The translations under genes and the position numbers were made by a program. From NCBI GenBank assembly GCA_018065435.1, contig JAGHTK010000026.1, positions 1 through 44,590 of the forward strand: 44,590 nucleotides of DNA, in the 5' to 3' direction. Below are positions 19,924 through 30,300 of the stretch, in pieces (positions within the stretch are counted from its first letter, which is position 1; each line of letters begins with the position of its first letter). The DNA is from Candidatus Alistipes equi (lineage in GTDB: Bacteria; Bacteroidota; Bacteroidia; Bacteroidales; Rikenellaceae). Under the pieces are notes generated by a model. It worked only from the letters and a program-made list of their open reading frames with translations, had not been told where the DNA came from and searched no databases.

Positions 19924-19945
19924 GTTCCGCAGATTTCTGCGGAAC
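19924..19945. terminator. Bidirectional intrinsic terminator between yidD and the OmpA/TPR gene
   Basis: Perfect 9-bp GTTCCGCAG-ATTT-CTGCGGAAC hairpin flanked by an A-run upstream and a T-rich tract downstream, between convergent genes. Confidence 0.85.
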
Positions 19946-19967
19946 AATTTATTTAGTTACAGGCAAA

Positions 19968-21716
19968 CTATCTAGTAACGTTTACAGATTTTGCAATGTT
20001 TTCTAGATTAATATCGTTCTGAGCCTTTTGTGCCAATGAAGGATTCATGTTGATTGCGCTTTGAAGTTTAGCCTTAGCCTCTGCAATGTTACCTTCCTTG
20101 TTTGCAATAACTGCACGCAGATACTCAGCATCAGCTCCGTCAACATTTGCAAGGCTTCTCTTGGCCTCTGCATACTTGCCCTGCTGAACTTGTACAAGAG
20201 CAGCATTGTATCCCTTTAGAGATTTTTCAGCTTCTGTGTATTTGCCTTCAGAGGCAGCCATTAAAGCTTTTGTCTCATTATCGGCTACCGATGCATATTC
20301 TTTTGCTTTTTCAGTTTCACCATTTGCAAGAGCAAGAAGAGCGTAGTTTGTATTTACCTCCTGAGACTTTAGACCTTTGCTTGCTGCAAGATCCAAAGCG
20401 GTCTTTGCATTTGCCAAATCACCCTGCTTTGCATAGATAACTGCAAGATTGTTGTATGCTCGAGCATCCTGATACTTGTCACATGCTACTTTCAAAGCCT
20501 TTTCTGCAAGTTCTGGCTTAACTTCTGCCATATGTAACAGTTCTTCGCAAGTAAGCTCATTGCCTTTTCCTGCTTCAATAAGTTTTGCCATTTCAGCATC
20601 TGTCTTACCTGTAATGTCATTGCTGTTTACCACCTGAGCACGACGAAGTTTAGGTAGGATTTCAGTTGTAAGGGTCTTGTATACGGCTGAAAGGTTCTTG
20701 ATTTCCTTTTCGCGCTCCTGTGAAGAAGAATACATCTGAAGAACCTGAAGAATGATATCCTTATCTTCAATGTTAGATTCAGCTACAGCCTCACGGAAAC
20801 CATCCCAGTCTTCGCCATAAGCAGCAACGTCAACCTTGATGCCGGTATTGCCGAGGAACTTATCCAAAGCTTTGCTTCCGCTCTTGCTTCTCTTCTGTGA
20901 TAGGTCATCGTTCTTCTTTTCAGGACCATCAGGAGAAGCATAACCATTTACATATATAGACTGGCGTGAATTTACATTTGCAATGTTCTGGTCGATGTAC
21001 TGCTTCAAAAGCTGAAGTTCGTTTGAGGTCATCGCCTTCTTGTCAACGTTTGCAGAATTGATTTTGTAAACGATATCTGCCTTTACAACTTCTGTAAGAA
21101 TGTTCTTGTAGTTGTTTGTGCATTCTTTCATTGCCAAAGTGTAGTTCAAATCTTTCTGAAGTGTGTTTACACCAACAGCAATTGTGCGACCACAATCATT
21201 TAGAAGACCATTTGCAACAGCACCTCCACCGGTGATGATTGCATTCTGTGATTCAGACAACACTTCTCCAGTATTTGCATTGACCATTGTATAAGTCTTG
21301 CACTTTCCGCTCTTGCACTTAATCTCAACCAAAAGCTTAAGTGTACATTTCTGCATCTGAGGGATGTATTTGAATGTAACAGTGCGGTCAACTTGCAATT
21401 TTTCACCACTCTTTACAACAATACCATTGTCAACAACCTTTTCTCCCTGAAGAACGATGCTTTCACCCTTAACGTAACCATCTTCATAAAAAATGGTAGG
21501 AGTTACACGTACAGATGCGTTCTTGTCAAAGTAATTTTCTGGTACTGTTGCTGAAATATTGGCGGTAATAATTCCATTATTCAGTTCCAAAACTTCAGGA
21601 GAGCATGCAAGTTGTATGGCATCATGAGTCTTTGCCATTTTCTTAAAGCAGTTGCAACTACTGAAAACCAGAGCCGAGCATAACACGGCAACTGTGAGTT
21701 TGATTAAATGTCTCAT
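19968..21716 (-). CDS. OmpA-like/TPR envelope lipoprotein
   Basis: Lipoprotein-like N-terminus (AVLCSALVFSSC), OmpA-like segment (QSIYVNGYASPDGPEKKNDDLSQKRSKSGSKALDKFLG), C-terminal TPR-like helices (ARAYNNLAVIYAKQGDLANAKTALDLA). Confidence 0.8.
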   Translation of the reverse strand: MRHLIKLTVAVLCSALVFSSCNCFKKMAKTHDAIQLACSPEVLELNNGIITANISATVPENYFDKNASVRVTPTIFYEDGYVKGESIVLQGEKVVDNGIVVKSGEKLQVDRTVTFKYIPQMQKCTLKLLVEIKCKSGKCKTYTMVNANTGEVLSESQNAIITGGGAVANGLLNDCGRTIAVGVNTLQKDLNYTLAMKECTNNYKNILTEVVKADIVYKINSANVDKKAMTSNELQLLKQYIDQNIANVNSRQSIYVNGYASPDGPEKKNDDLSQKRSKSGSKALDKFLGNTGIKVDVAAYGEDWDGFREAVAESNIEDKDIILQVLQMYSSSQEREKEIKNLSAVYKTLTTEILPKLRRAQVVNSNDITGKTDAEMAKLIEAGKGNELTCEELLHMAEVKPELAEKALKVACDKYQDARAYNNLAVIYAKQGDLANAKTALDLAASKGLKSQEVNTNYALLALANGETEKAKEYASVADNETKALMAASEGKYTEAEKSLKGYNAALVQVQQGKYAEAKRSLANVDGADAEYLRAVIANKEGNIAEAKAKLQSAINMNPSLAQKAQNDINLENIAKSVNVTR

Positions 21717-21751
21717 TGATATAAATGTTTTGTTAAATTTTCAATATTATA

Positions 21752-21780
21752 CAAATGTAAAAAAAATTTGTTCTTACAAA
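21752..21780 (-). promoter_or_regulatory. Bacteroidetes sigma-ABfr promoter of the OmpA/TPR gene
   Basis: Minus strand TTTG (21777-21780), 17-nt spacer, TACATTTG (21752-21759); close match to TTTG-N~19-TAnnTTTG. Confidence 0.65.
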
Positions 21781-21817
21781 ATGAATAAAATTAGGAAAAG
21801 GCACGGCTGTTTGCATA

Positions 21818-23035
21818 TTAATGCTTATAATGCTTCAAAAGGCAGGAATCTCCGTATGAAAGAAAGCGGTATCCACTTTGCAGAGCATGGTCGTAGACCT
21901 TTTTCCAGTCTCCATCCAAAAATGCAGAAACTAGCAATAGTAGTGTTGATTTCGGCTGGTGGAAATTTGTAATTATGTTGTCTACGACGCGAAAATGAAA
22001 CTTTAGAGGAGTAATCATTATCTGCGTGGAAAATCGTATTCGAGAAAGGTCTTTCTTTTGCATGTAGTTCATCAAATCATCAAGCGTGTCATCAAGCGTG
22101 TAGGATGATGGTATGTCATAAGGCTCCCACTGAGAAATAGCAATCTCGTTTTTGGGTGATGCGTTTTGATGAATTCTGAATGCAAGAGCAGGCAGGGATT
22201 CCAGCGTACGAACGGATGTTGTTCCTACGGCAATAATTCGGCCTTTTTTCTCTTTGATGAGGCGTAGTGTGTCAAAAGAAATTTCCGCATGTTCCGTATG
22301 CATAACATGTCGTGCTGCGTTCTCATCCTTGACTGGTAAAAATGTTCCGGCCCCAACATGAAGCGTTACATAACCTAGAGTATGTCCCATACTCTCAAGA
22401 CTTCCCAAAAGCTCTTCGGTAAAATGCAGACCTGCAGTTGGTGCTGCTACGGAGCCTTCTATACGAGAGTATACAGTTTGATAGCGTGTATTGTCAATTT
22501 CCTGACTTTCACGATTTAGATATGGTGGTATGGGAATACGGCCCAAATGCTCCAATAACATTCCGAAACAAAGCGGAGCATCCCACATAAAGCGGACAAT
22601 TTGTTCTCGCTCCCCACGCTTGGTGATGCTGGCCCGAAGAGAGTACGTTGTTTCATTAAGAGGAAATTGAATGAATACTTCGCCCTCTTTCCACCTTTTG
22701 AGGTTGCCTACAATGCATGACCACTCAGCCTCTTTTTCCTTAGCAAGAGCCCTTTCATAATCGGAAGGATTGTGAGGCTCTAGGCAGAAAACTTCAATTC
22801 TTGCACCGGTATCTTTGTGCATAATAAGACGAGCTCTAATTACTTTCGTATTGTTGAACACGAATAGGGAATCAGGCTCTATTTCTCGTGTAAGGTTTCT
22901 AAACTGAGAATCGCGAATTGTGCCGTTTTCGTATATAAGAAGTTTTGACGAGTCCCTTCTTTCCAGTGGGTACTTCGCAATCTTCTCGTCGTCGAGTGGG
23001 TAGTCGAATTCTGAAATATTTATCTCACGTTCCAT
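21818..23035 (-). CDS. queA: tRNA preQ1(34) S-adenosylmethionine ribosyltransferase-isomerase
   Basis: FDYPLDDEKIAKYPLERRDSSKLL, GSVAAPTAGLHFTEELL, TLHVGAGTFLPV, NFHQPKSTLLLLVSAFLDG. ATG at 23035; the longer ORF reads through the tpiA terminator hairpin. Confidence 0.95.
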   Translation of the reverse strand: MEREINISEFDYPLDDEKIAKYPLERRDSSKLLIYENGTIRDSQFRNLTREIEPDSLFVFNNTKVIRARLIMHKDTGARIEVFCLEPHNPSDYERALAKEKEAEWSCIVGNLKRWKEGEVFIQFPLNETTYSLRASITKRGEREQIVRFMWDAPLCFGMLLEHLGRIPIPPYLNRESQEIDNTRYQTVYSRIEGSVAAPTAGLHFTEELLGSLESMGHTLGYVTLHVGAGTFLPVKDENAARHVMHTEHAEISFDTLRLIKEKKGRIIAVGTTSVRTLESLPALAFRIHQNASPKNEIAISQWEPYDIPSSYTLDDTLDDLMNYMQKKDLSRIRFSTQIMITPLKFHFRVVDNIITNFHQPKSTLLLLVSAFLDGDWKKVYDHALQSGYRFLSYGDSCLLKHYKH

Positions 23036-23045
23036 AGAAAAAAAA

Positions 23046-23081
23046 GGAAGAGGGCCCTCACCATACGTGGTTCCCTCTTCC
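23046..23081 (-). terminator. Intrinsic terminator downstream of tpiA
   Basis: GGAAGAGGG (23046-23054) / CCCTCTTCC (23073-23081), 9-bp stem; minus strand continues TTTTTTCTATGG. Confidence 0.65.
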
Positions 23082-23095
23082 AAGATTATAAGTTT

Positions 23096-23854
23096 TTACT
23101 TTAAAAAACCTTTTCCGATAGCAAGGAAATCCTCAGCTTTTAAGGCTGCACCACCAATCAAACCACCATCTACATCTTCCTTTGCAAAGATTTCGGCTGC
23201 GTTTGAAGGCTTGCATGAACCACCATAAAGAATAGGGCACTGCTCAGCTGCCTTGCCGAACTTTTCAGCAAGAACCTTGCGGATGAATGCGTGAATCTCC
23301 TGAGCCTGGTCTGCAGTTGCTGTTTTGCCAGTTCCAATAGCCCAAACAGGTTCATAAGCAATGATGAGGTTTTCGAACTGTTCCTCGGAAAGATTATAAA
23401 CAACCTCTTCAATCTGAGCCTTTACAACATCGAAATGCTTTCCTGCTTCACGCTCTGCAAGGTTTTCACCGACACAGTAGATTGGAGTAAGGCCGTTTGC
23501 AAAAGCCTGTTCCATCTTCTTATTGAGTGTTTCGGATACTTCACCATAATACTGACGTCTTTCAGAGTGACCTAAAATAACGTATTTGCAACCGATTGCC
23601 TTAATCATCTGAGCGGCAACCTCACCTGTATATGCACCTTTTGCCTCTGCAGCACAGTTCTGTGCTCCTAGTTCGATATCTGAATCCTTAAGTGCAGCTG
23701 CCACTTCAGAGAGATGTGTAAAAGGAGGGCAAACTATGAAATTAACACAAGAGCAAACTTCATTTCTGTTAGCTTTGATATTCTTGGCCAGGGTAACACC
23801 CTCTTCTGGAAGTGTATTCATTTTCCAGTTTCCAGCTACGATTTTCTTTCTCAT
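23096..23854 (-). CDS. tpiA: Triosephosphate isomerase
   Basis: [87 protein letters not shown] at 23854. Confidence 0.97.
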   Translation of the reverse strand: MRKKIVAGNWKMNTLPEEGVTLAKNIKANRNEVCSCVNFIVCPPFTHLSEVAAALKDSDIELGAQNCAAEAKGAYTGEVAAQMIKAIGCKYVILGHSERRQYYGEVSETLNKKMEQAFANGLTPIYCVGENLAEREAGKHFDVVKAQIEEVVYNLSEEQFENLIIAYEPVWAIGTGKTATADQAQEIHAFIRKVLAEKFGKAAEQCPILYGGSCKPSNAAEIFAKEDVDGGLIGGAALKAEDFLAIGKGFLK

Positions 23855-23873
23855 ATCATTGAATTTTAATTTG

Positions 23874-25589
23874 TTATTCACACCATTTTTTAACGTCGTC
23901 CATTGAAGGATTCTTAAGTCCAAGCTTCTGTTTCTTGTTGTATCCGCACAAATCATTGAAGAATTTGCCAGCAGATAGTTTTTTAAGTGATTCTACGGTA
24001 ATGTAACCCATTTTCTGGATAACCTCGACCCAAGGTTCAGGTATACCAATTTCTGTATATTTTTCTACGGAATCAATCGTAGGTTTCTTTTCAGGACGCA
24101 TCGTTGGGAAGAAAAGCACGTCTTGTATGGATGTCTGACCTGTCATAAACATCGTTAGGCGGTCGATTCCCATTCCCATTCCTGAACAGTTAGGCATACC
24201 ATATTCCAAAGCACGTACGAAGTCCATGTCGATAAACATCGCTTCATCGTCTCCTCTTTCAGAAAGACGAAGTTGCTCCTGGAAACGCTCCTTTTGGTCA
24301 ATCGGATCGTTCAACTCGGAATAGGCATTACAAAGTTCCTTGCCGGCAACGAAGAGCTCGAAGCGTTCTGTAAGGTCTGCATTATCCCTGTGACGTTTGC
24401 ATAGAGGTGACATTTCGATAGGATAATCACATACGAATGTTGGCTGCACAAGATCCGGTTCGCAGTACTGTCCAAAGATTGCATCAATGAGTTTACCCTT
24501 GCCCATTGTTTGGTCGACCTCGACGCCAAGTTTGAGGCAAGCTGCACGCAGCTCCTCTTCGCTCTGACCTGTAATGTCATATCCGGTTTTCTCCCGAATA
24601 GCATCGGTCATTGTTACACGACGGAATGGTGCTTTGAATGATATCTTTTGTGAATCAATTTCAACATCAGTTGTTCCATTGACGTTAAGCGCAATTTTCT
24701 CGAGCATGTTTTCAGTGAACTCCATCATCCAACGGTAGTCCTTGTATGCAATATATATTTCCATACAAGTGAATTCCGGATTATGAGTTCTGTCCATTCC
24801 CTCGTTGCGGAAATTCTTTCCGAATTCATATACTCCATCGAAACCACCCACAATAAGACGCTTGAGATACAATTCCGTTGCGATACGCATGTAGAAATCA
24901 ATATCTAGGGCATTGTGGTGTGTAATGAAAGGTCTAGCGGATGCTCCTCCTGGAATTGGCTGCAAAATAGGCGTCTCAACCTCCAAACATCCCTTGGAAT
25001 TGAAGTATTCGCGCATTGTTGCAATAATTTTTGCCCTTTTCTGAAAGACTTCCTTCACTTTCGGATTAACCACCAAATCTACGTAGCGTTGGCGATAACG
25101 TACTTCCGGATCCGTTAGAGCATCAAATACCTGTCCATCCTTTTCCTTTACAATAGGGAGTGGTCGAATCGATTTCGAGAGAACCGTAAACTTACGGCAG
25201 TGAACGGAAAGTTCACCTGTGTTTGTGCGGAAAACAAAACCTTCTACGCCTATGAAATCTCCGATGTCAAGAAGTTTCTTGAATACGGTATTGTATAGGG
25301 TTGGATCTGTTTCGGGACATACATCATCTCTTCTGATATAAACTTGTATCCTACCTGCGGCATCCTGCAGTTCAAAAAATGCAGCGGAGCCCATGATGCG
25401 CCGACTCATTATTCTTCCGGCTATTGATATCTCCGAGAATTGTTCTGGATTGTTGTCATAACCTGCAACGATGTCTTGTGTTGAGTGAGTAACATCATAT
25501 TTTTGTGCAGGGTAAGGATTGATTCCGAGTTCACGCAGAGATTGCATTGATTGTCGTCTTTGAATCTCCTGTTCGCTAAGTTGTTCCAT
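23874..25589 (-). CDS. lysS: Lysyl-tRNA synthetase (class II)
   Basis: [98 protein letters not shown]. Confidence 0.97.
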   Translation of the reverse strand: MEQLSEQEIQRRQSMQSLRELGINPYPAQKYDVTHSTQDIVAGYDNNPEQFSEISIAGRIMSRRIMGSAAFFELQDAAGRIQVYIRRDDVCPETDPTLYNTVFKKLLDIGDFIGVEGFVFRTNTGELSVHCRKFTVLSKSIRPLPIVKEKDGQVFDALTDPEVRYRQRYVDLVVNPKVKEVFQKRAKIIATMREYFNSKGCLEVETPILQPIPGGASARPFITHHNALDIDFYMRIATELYLKRLIVGGFDGVYEFGKNFRNEGMDRTHNPEFTCMEIYIAYKDYRWMMEFTENMLEKIALNVNGTTDVEIDSQKISFKAPFRRVTMTDAIREKTGYDITGQSEEELRAACLKLGVEVDQTMGKGKLIDAIFGQYCEPDLVQPTFVCDYPIEMSPLCKRHRDNADLTERFELFVAGKELCNAYSELNDPIDQKERFQEQLRLSERGDDEAMFIDMDFVRALEYGMPNCSGMGMGIDRLTMFMTGQTSIQDVLFFPTMRPEKKPTIDSVEKYTEIGIPEPWVEVIQKMGYITVESLKKLSAGKFFNDLCGYNKKQKLGLKNPSMDDVKKWCE

Positions 25590-25663
25590 TTAAGTATCTT
25601 TCTTTTTTTTACGCGTGCAAATTTAATTAAAATCCTGTCACGCAGTGTTTATATTTCTAATTT

Positions 25664-26254
25664 CTACTTTTTTTCGCAACGATCTATTGTTTTTAGCCAC
25701 ATTCTAAATAGAATATACATAAACGTTGCTGCAGTACAGCCCATCAAAATTCCCAAAAAGAGATCCTTTGGATAGTGACAGGCAAGATATATGCGGGAGT
25801 AGCATACTATTAGAAGCATCGCAATGCCTATCCACGTAACCCACTTTTTTTTCAGCGTTGCGGAAGATAAGAATACAAATGAAGAGATAGTTGCCGCATG
25901 TGCCGACACGGTACCATAGAGCCCATGCCGAAAGGATGGAACGTGGGCAAGATCCCTAATTTCGGGTGTAAACATAGGTCTAAGTCTTGCAGGAAAACTA
26001 GCCCAAAGGTCTTTTAGAAGTCCTGTGTGCTTGAAAATTCCGCAGAAAAGATCCGCAAGCCCCATAGCAAGCGCCGTGCAGATTAGAAATGCAATGGTCT
26101 TTCTCCATCCGAAAGTTTTGTAAGCTTGCCACAAGACAAGTGCATAGATGGGAATCCATACGACCGCTCCCGAGAGAACAGACATAATTTTATCCACTAT
26201 CTCCCCGCCATTGAAATTTAGGGCCAAGAATATTCGTTCGTCAAAAGAGAACAT
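25664..26254 (-). CDS. PAP2-family phosphatase, membrane
   Basis: RPMFTPEIRDL, GTVSAHAATISSFVF, YSRIYLACHYPKDLFLG, the PAP2 tripartite motifs; several TM segments. Confidence 0.88.
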   Translation of the reverse strand: MFSFDERIFLALNFNGGEIVDKIMSVLSGAVVWIPIYALVLWQAYKTFGWRKTIAFLICTALAMGLADLFCGIFKHTGLLKDLWASFPARLRPMFTPEIRDLAHVPSFRHGLYGTVSAHAATISSFVFLSSATLKKKWVTWIGIAMLLIVCYSRIYLACHYPKDLFLGILMGCTAATFMYILFRMWLKTIDRCEKK

Positions 26255-27001
26255 CTAATTGCGTCGGTTGTTTACTAGGGTAAAATAGTAAAGTAGTGTT
26301 GCAATGGCCGAAAGAGCAGCAACCACATATGTTCGCGCCGCCCATTTAAGAGCAATTTCCGCACCCTCGGCCTCTTCATCGCGCAGTATTCTAGAACTTT
26401 CAAGCCAATCAAGAGCTCTGTTCGATGCATCATACTCCACCGGAAGGGTAACCAGCGAAAATACGGCAGACATCGCAATCATACCAAGACCAATCCAGCA
26501 TATAATCTGGCTTGAGGTGGATGCTGTCATTACAAGACCAATCATTATTACAAAGAAGGCCGCTCTTGATGAGAAGTTCACAATCGGGACAAGGGCACTA
26601 CGAAGGCGTAGTGGGGCATAACCTTCAGCATGTTGTATTGCATGGCCACATTCGTGGCATGCAACAGCCAGTGCTGCGACAGAATTGGATGAATAGACTC
26701 CATCAGAAAGGTTAATGGTCATTGTCTGAGGATTGAAATGGTCGGTCAACTCACCGCTTATGTGTGTGATTTTGACATTTGTTATTCTATGTGCCTGAAG
26801 CATTCGTTCGGCGGCTTGTGCTCCTGTCATATATCCCGGAGCAGGTACCTTGGAATATTTAGCGAATACATTTTTGAGTTTTGCCTGGACAATGAATCCT
26901 ATTATTCCTACTGCAATGATGAGAAAGAAGGCTTCACTTGTTGTCAGATTGGACATAGCTCCACTATTCTCGGAATAGGTTGTAAAAAGTGTTGTCAGCA
27001 T
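26255..27001 (-). CDS. Membrane zinc metallopeptidase (YugP-like)
   Basis: HECGHAIQHAEGY (HExxH), KYSKVPAPGYMTGAQAAERML, TM segments. ATG at 27001 chosen because a TATTTTTG -7 box (27025-27032) lies inside the longer ORF. Confidence 0.88.
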   Translation of the reverse strand: MLTTLFTTYSENSGAMSNLTTSEAFFLIIAVGIIGFIVQAKLKNVFAKYSKVPAPGYMTGAQAAERMLQAHRITNVKITHISGELTDHFNPQTMTINLSDGVYSSNSVAALAVACHECGHAIQHAEGYAPLRLRSALVPIVNFSSRAAFFVIMIGLVMTASTSSQIICWIGLGMIAMSAVFSLVTLPVEYDASNRALDWLESSRILRDEEAEGAEIALKWAARTYVVAALSAIATLLYYFTLVNNRRN

Positions 27002-27101
27002 AATTTTTCTTATTTTATCAAATGCAAAAATAGTCATTTTCTCACAAAGTCAGTTCTTTTGCCTCAGGAATACGTTTTGCTTCTTTGCTCTAAAGAAGAA
27101 C

Positions 27102-27133
27102 TTTGCAAATTGCTGATAGTTTGCTTATTTTTG
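27102..27133 (+). promoter_or_regulatory. Consensus Bacteroidetes promoter upstream of the mini-ORF and giant lipoprotein
   Basis: TTTG (27102-27105), 20-nt spacer, TATTTTTG (27126-27133). Confidence 0.65.
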
Positions 27134-27217
27134 GTTGAGGTCAGAATGATTTTATGTAATTATTGTATCTCAAATCATTTGCAGAACTTGATTATAAACA
27201 CCCAAAATTATTTAGAG

Positions 27218-27346
27218 ATGAAGTATCAACATCCAATCGTAAGACAAATTTTTTTTAATGGAGGAAATTATCTTTTTGCCACATCAAACCAGGAGGTGGA
27301 CGTTACTACAGGAGAAGAATCTGGATGGGAATTTGAACAGGATTAA
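27218..27346 (+). CDS. 42-aa small acidic peptide MKYQHPIVRQIFFNGGNYLFATSNQEVDVTTGEESGWEFEQD
   Basis: ATG at 27218 to TAA 27344-27346, whose last base abuts the ATG at 27347; downstream of a consensus promoter; resembles short MKYxxP peptides seen in Bacteroidales. Sits in frame within the supplied 26738-27346 ORF. Confidence 0.55.
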   Translation: MKYQHPIVRQIFFNGGNYLFATSNQEVDVTTGEESGWEFEQD

Positions 27347-30300
27347 ATGATTGTGGCTATGAAAAAGACATTTTTATTATTGGCTACAATCCTTATAGCC
27401 GTATTATTTAGTTGTACAAAAACTGGATTTGAAGAGCAGGATTCTATTATAGATAAAACTATTTTGGGAGTCACGCATGCTAATTTGGATACTAAAACAT
27501 ATCTGGGAGAAGGTGTAACTTCTCGACCTATATTATGGAAGGCAGGTGATAAGATTATTGTCAACAAGGGCGATATGAAAGGAGCACCGGGACTAGTATC
27601 CCAGGAATATGATGGCAAAGCTTCGGCTATCATTCCTTTAGAGTCATATATGGCAGCACCATTCAATGTACTTTATCCTGCCGAGGTTATGGCGGAAGAT
27701 GGCACAATTTTATTGGATGAAGTACAGAGTTTTGTTTCCAACAATGTAGCAAGTGGTACTGCGATTTCTGCCGGATATAGTATGTCAGATGACATATCCT
27801 TGAAATGTTTGTGCGGATTTATAAAATTTACCATTACACAACAAAGCGACGAAGAGATAGAAAGCCTTACAATATCATCCATTGGTGGAAAGGCTATGTC
27901 TGGAATTTTTGATATAGACTATAATACTCCATCAATGACATGTCTATCAGGAAAGGATTTCATCAGAATAGAAAACGTTTCATATACCAATGGAAAAGCA
28001 GAAATAATTGCAACAATTCCTGCGGGAACATATGAGGGCTTTCGTGTAAGAATCCGTTCCAACAAAGAAAAGAATAATATGATGCAGGCGCATCTTACTA
28101 AAAACGCCTCGACGGTTGATATGCTGGGTGGAACCATGGTAGACCTAGGTGTAATACCTTTTAATCCCAACTCAAGTGCAAAAGAGATTACAACTGCTCA
28201 GCAATTTCAACAGTTTCTAAATGATGTGTCTTTAGGTGACTATACAAAGTGGGTGGACGAAAAAAGTGGAGAAGTATTACTTGGGTCAGATATAGATTTT
28301 GCAGGAGCGGATATCGTTAGCGCAACTGCTTCATTCGCAGGAATTCTCAATGGTCAGGGCTATGCTTTGAAAAACACGACATTCAAACAGGCGATATTTA
28401 CTAATTTGACAGGAACAATAAAGAATATTGTTTTGGATGAAACATGTACGATTATCTTCCCTTCAACATCTGGAACAAAAGAGGTTAGAAATGCTGTTCT
28501 TGTTGAGGTGTCTGAAAAAGGATCTGTCATTTCGGGATGCGTATGCAAGGCCATCTGTCCAAAGGTTAATCATACAACAGTAGGGCGACATTTCTTTGGC
28601 ATTTTTGCAGCACGCAGTTATGGACTTTTGCAGAACTGTATAAACTATACAGATGTCGATCTGGAATTTTCAAATATGGATGCAACCATAGACATGGGAT
28701 TGCTTGTTGGTGCCACCAGATATGCATACTGCAGTGTTGAAGAATGTGTCAACTTCGGTGATTTCACACTGACTATCCTCGGCAAAGACAATAATGTATA
28801 CATGGGAGGAATTGTCGGTGTATATACAGCATCAAATGTTGAGAAATGCATAAATCATGGAAATATAACTTATAATTATTCTTCCTCTGGAACCGGGCTT
28901 CCGTATGTAGGTGGAGTGTCTGGCGCAAACGGAAGCACATCTGCATGCGTACTTACTTCCTGCGCGAATTATGGTAATGTCACACTTTCATCATCCGGAA
29001 AGGTTTATAGACCTTACGTTGGAGGTGTTATAGGCTCAGCTTCAGCAACAATTACATCATGTCGTAACGAAGGGTGTGTCAAAGTTGTAGGAACATATGC
29101 GCAAAAGACTGTTTCAGATGTAACATACTATCCTTCCATTGGTGGAATAGTAGGAATTAATGGTGATGCAGACCATGCACGTACCATTGCAGGTTGCGAA
29201 AATGGAGGAGATGTACTTATGGAAAGTACACCAGCATCTGCAACCTACTCTAGAGGTGGTGGTATTGCCGGATTAAACTATGGTACAACAATGGAATGCC
29301 TCAATAAAGGTAATATTCATATTCTGGACTGCGGAAAGGATCATTATGCGGCTGGAATTGTTGGTATTACAACAGGTATAGTATGTACCATAAAAAATTG
29401 TCGCAATGAAGGAACAATTTCCGGGTCGACTACTGCAGGTACCAATTGTAGTCTGCTCCTTGGTGGAATTGTAGGACGTGAACGTGGTGCTGAAATTTCT
29501 TCATGTACAAATGTTGGCGAAATTCATGCTGATGGTGGACAAATCAATGCCGGAGGTATTGTCGGTATGTTGCTCATTGCCTCCACCCATAGCATTTCGG
29601 ATTGTGTTAATGACGGATCAATTATTACATATACATCAAACTCCACAAGCACGGATATTAGTGCTCGCGTTGGAGGTATTGTTGGTTATGCTGGCAAATA
29701 CAAAACTGAATATACAATATCAGGCTGTACGAATAACGCCGATATAAATGTGACAAATGGCGGATCCAATTCATACTACCGCGTAGGTGGAATTATAGGG
29801 TATGGAACACGTGCAAACATTTCAAATTGCGTAAACAATGGAATGATAAATGTTAAGGGTGATGACACATACTCTTGTACAAAGACACAATATGTAGGCG
29901 GTATTGTTGGATACCCTTGTAATGATGATGGATACGAAATTATTGGTTTGAAAGACTGTATTAACAATGCCAAAGTTGAAGATTTATCCTCAAGTAAGGT
30001 GTATATAGGAGGATTGGCGGGAGCTAATTTCATAGAACTTCCTAATCCTGGAAGAAATTATGGTGAAGTATATGCGAAAAATGCTGCACAGGAAAGTGCT
30101 GTGGGTGGAATAGCCGGCTATAACGCCTCAACAATTAGCAATGCCTGGGTTCAATGCAAGGTACATAATGGTTCATCGAACAATGTTTATACAGGTGGCG
30201 TAGTCGGAACACAAAACGCTTCGGCAGACATTCTTGGAGGGTATGTGAATGTGGATGTGTCAACGACAAACACGGGCTTTGTGGGTTTAATTGTAGGAAA

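Noticed and set aside
20147-20440. 97-aa plus-strand ORF opposite the OmpA/TPR gene
   Set aside because: Antisense to a well-supported TPR region; no recognisable domain or own promoter.
23036-23083. N-terminal extension of QueA
   Set aside because: The extension translates the tpiA terminator hairpin; the conserved QueA start is MEREINISEFDYPL at 23035.
26738-27346. 202-aa plus-strand ORF as a single gene
   Set aside because: Its first half is antisense to the zinc metallopeptidase and the sequence is Cys/Tyr/Phe-rich noise; only the last 42 codons, after the promoter at 27102-27133, look real.
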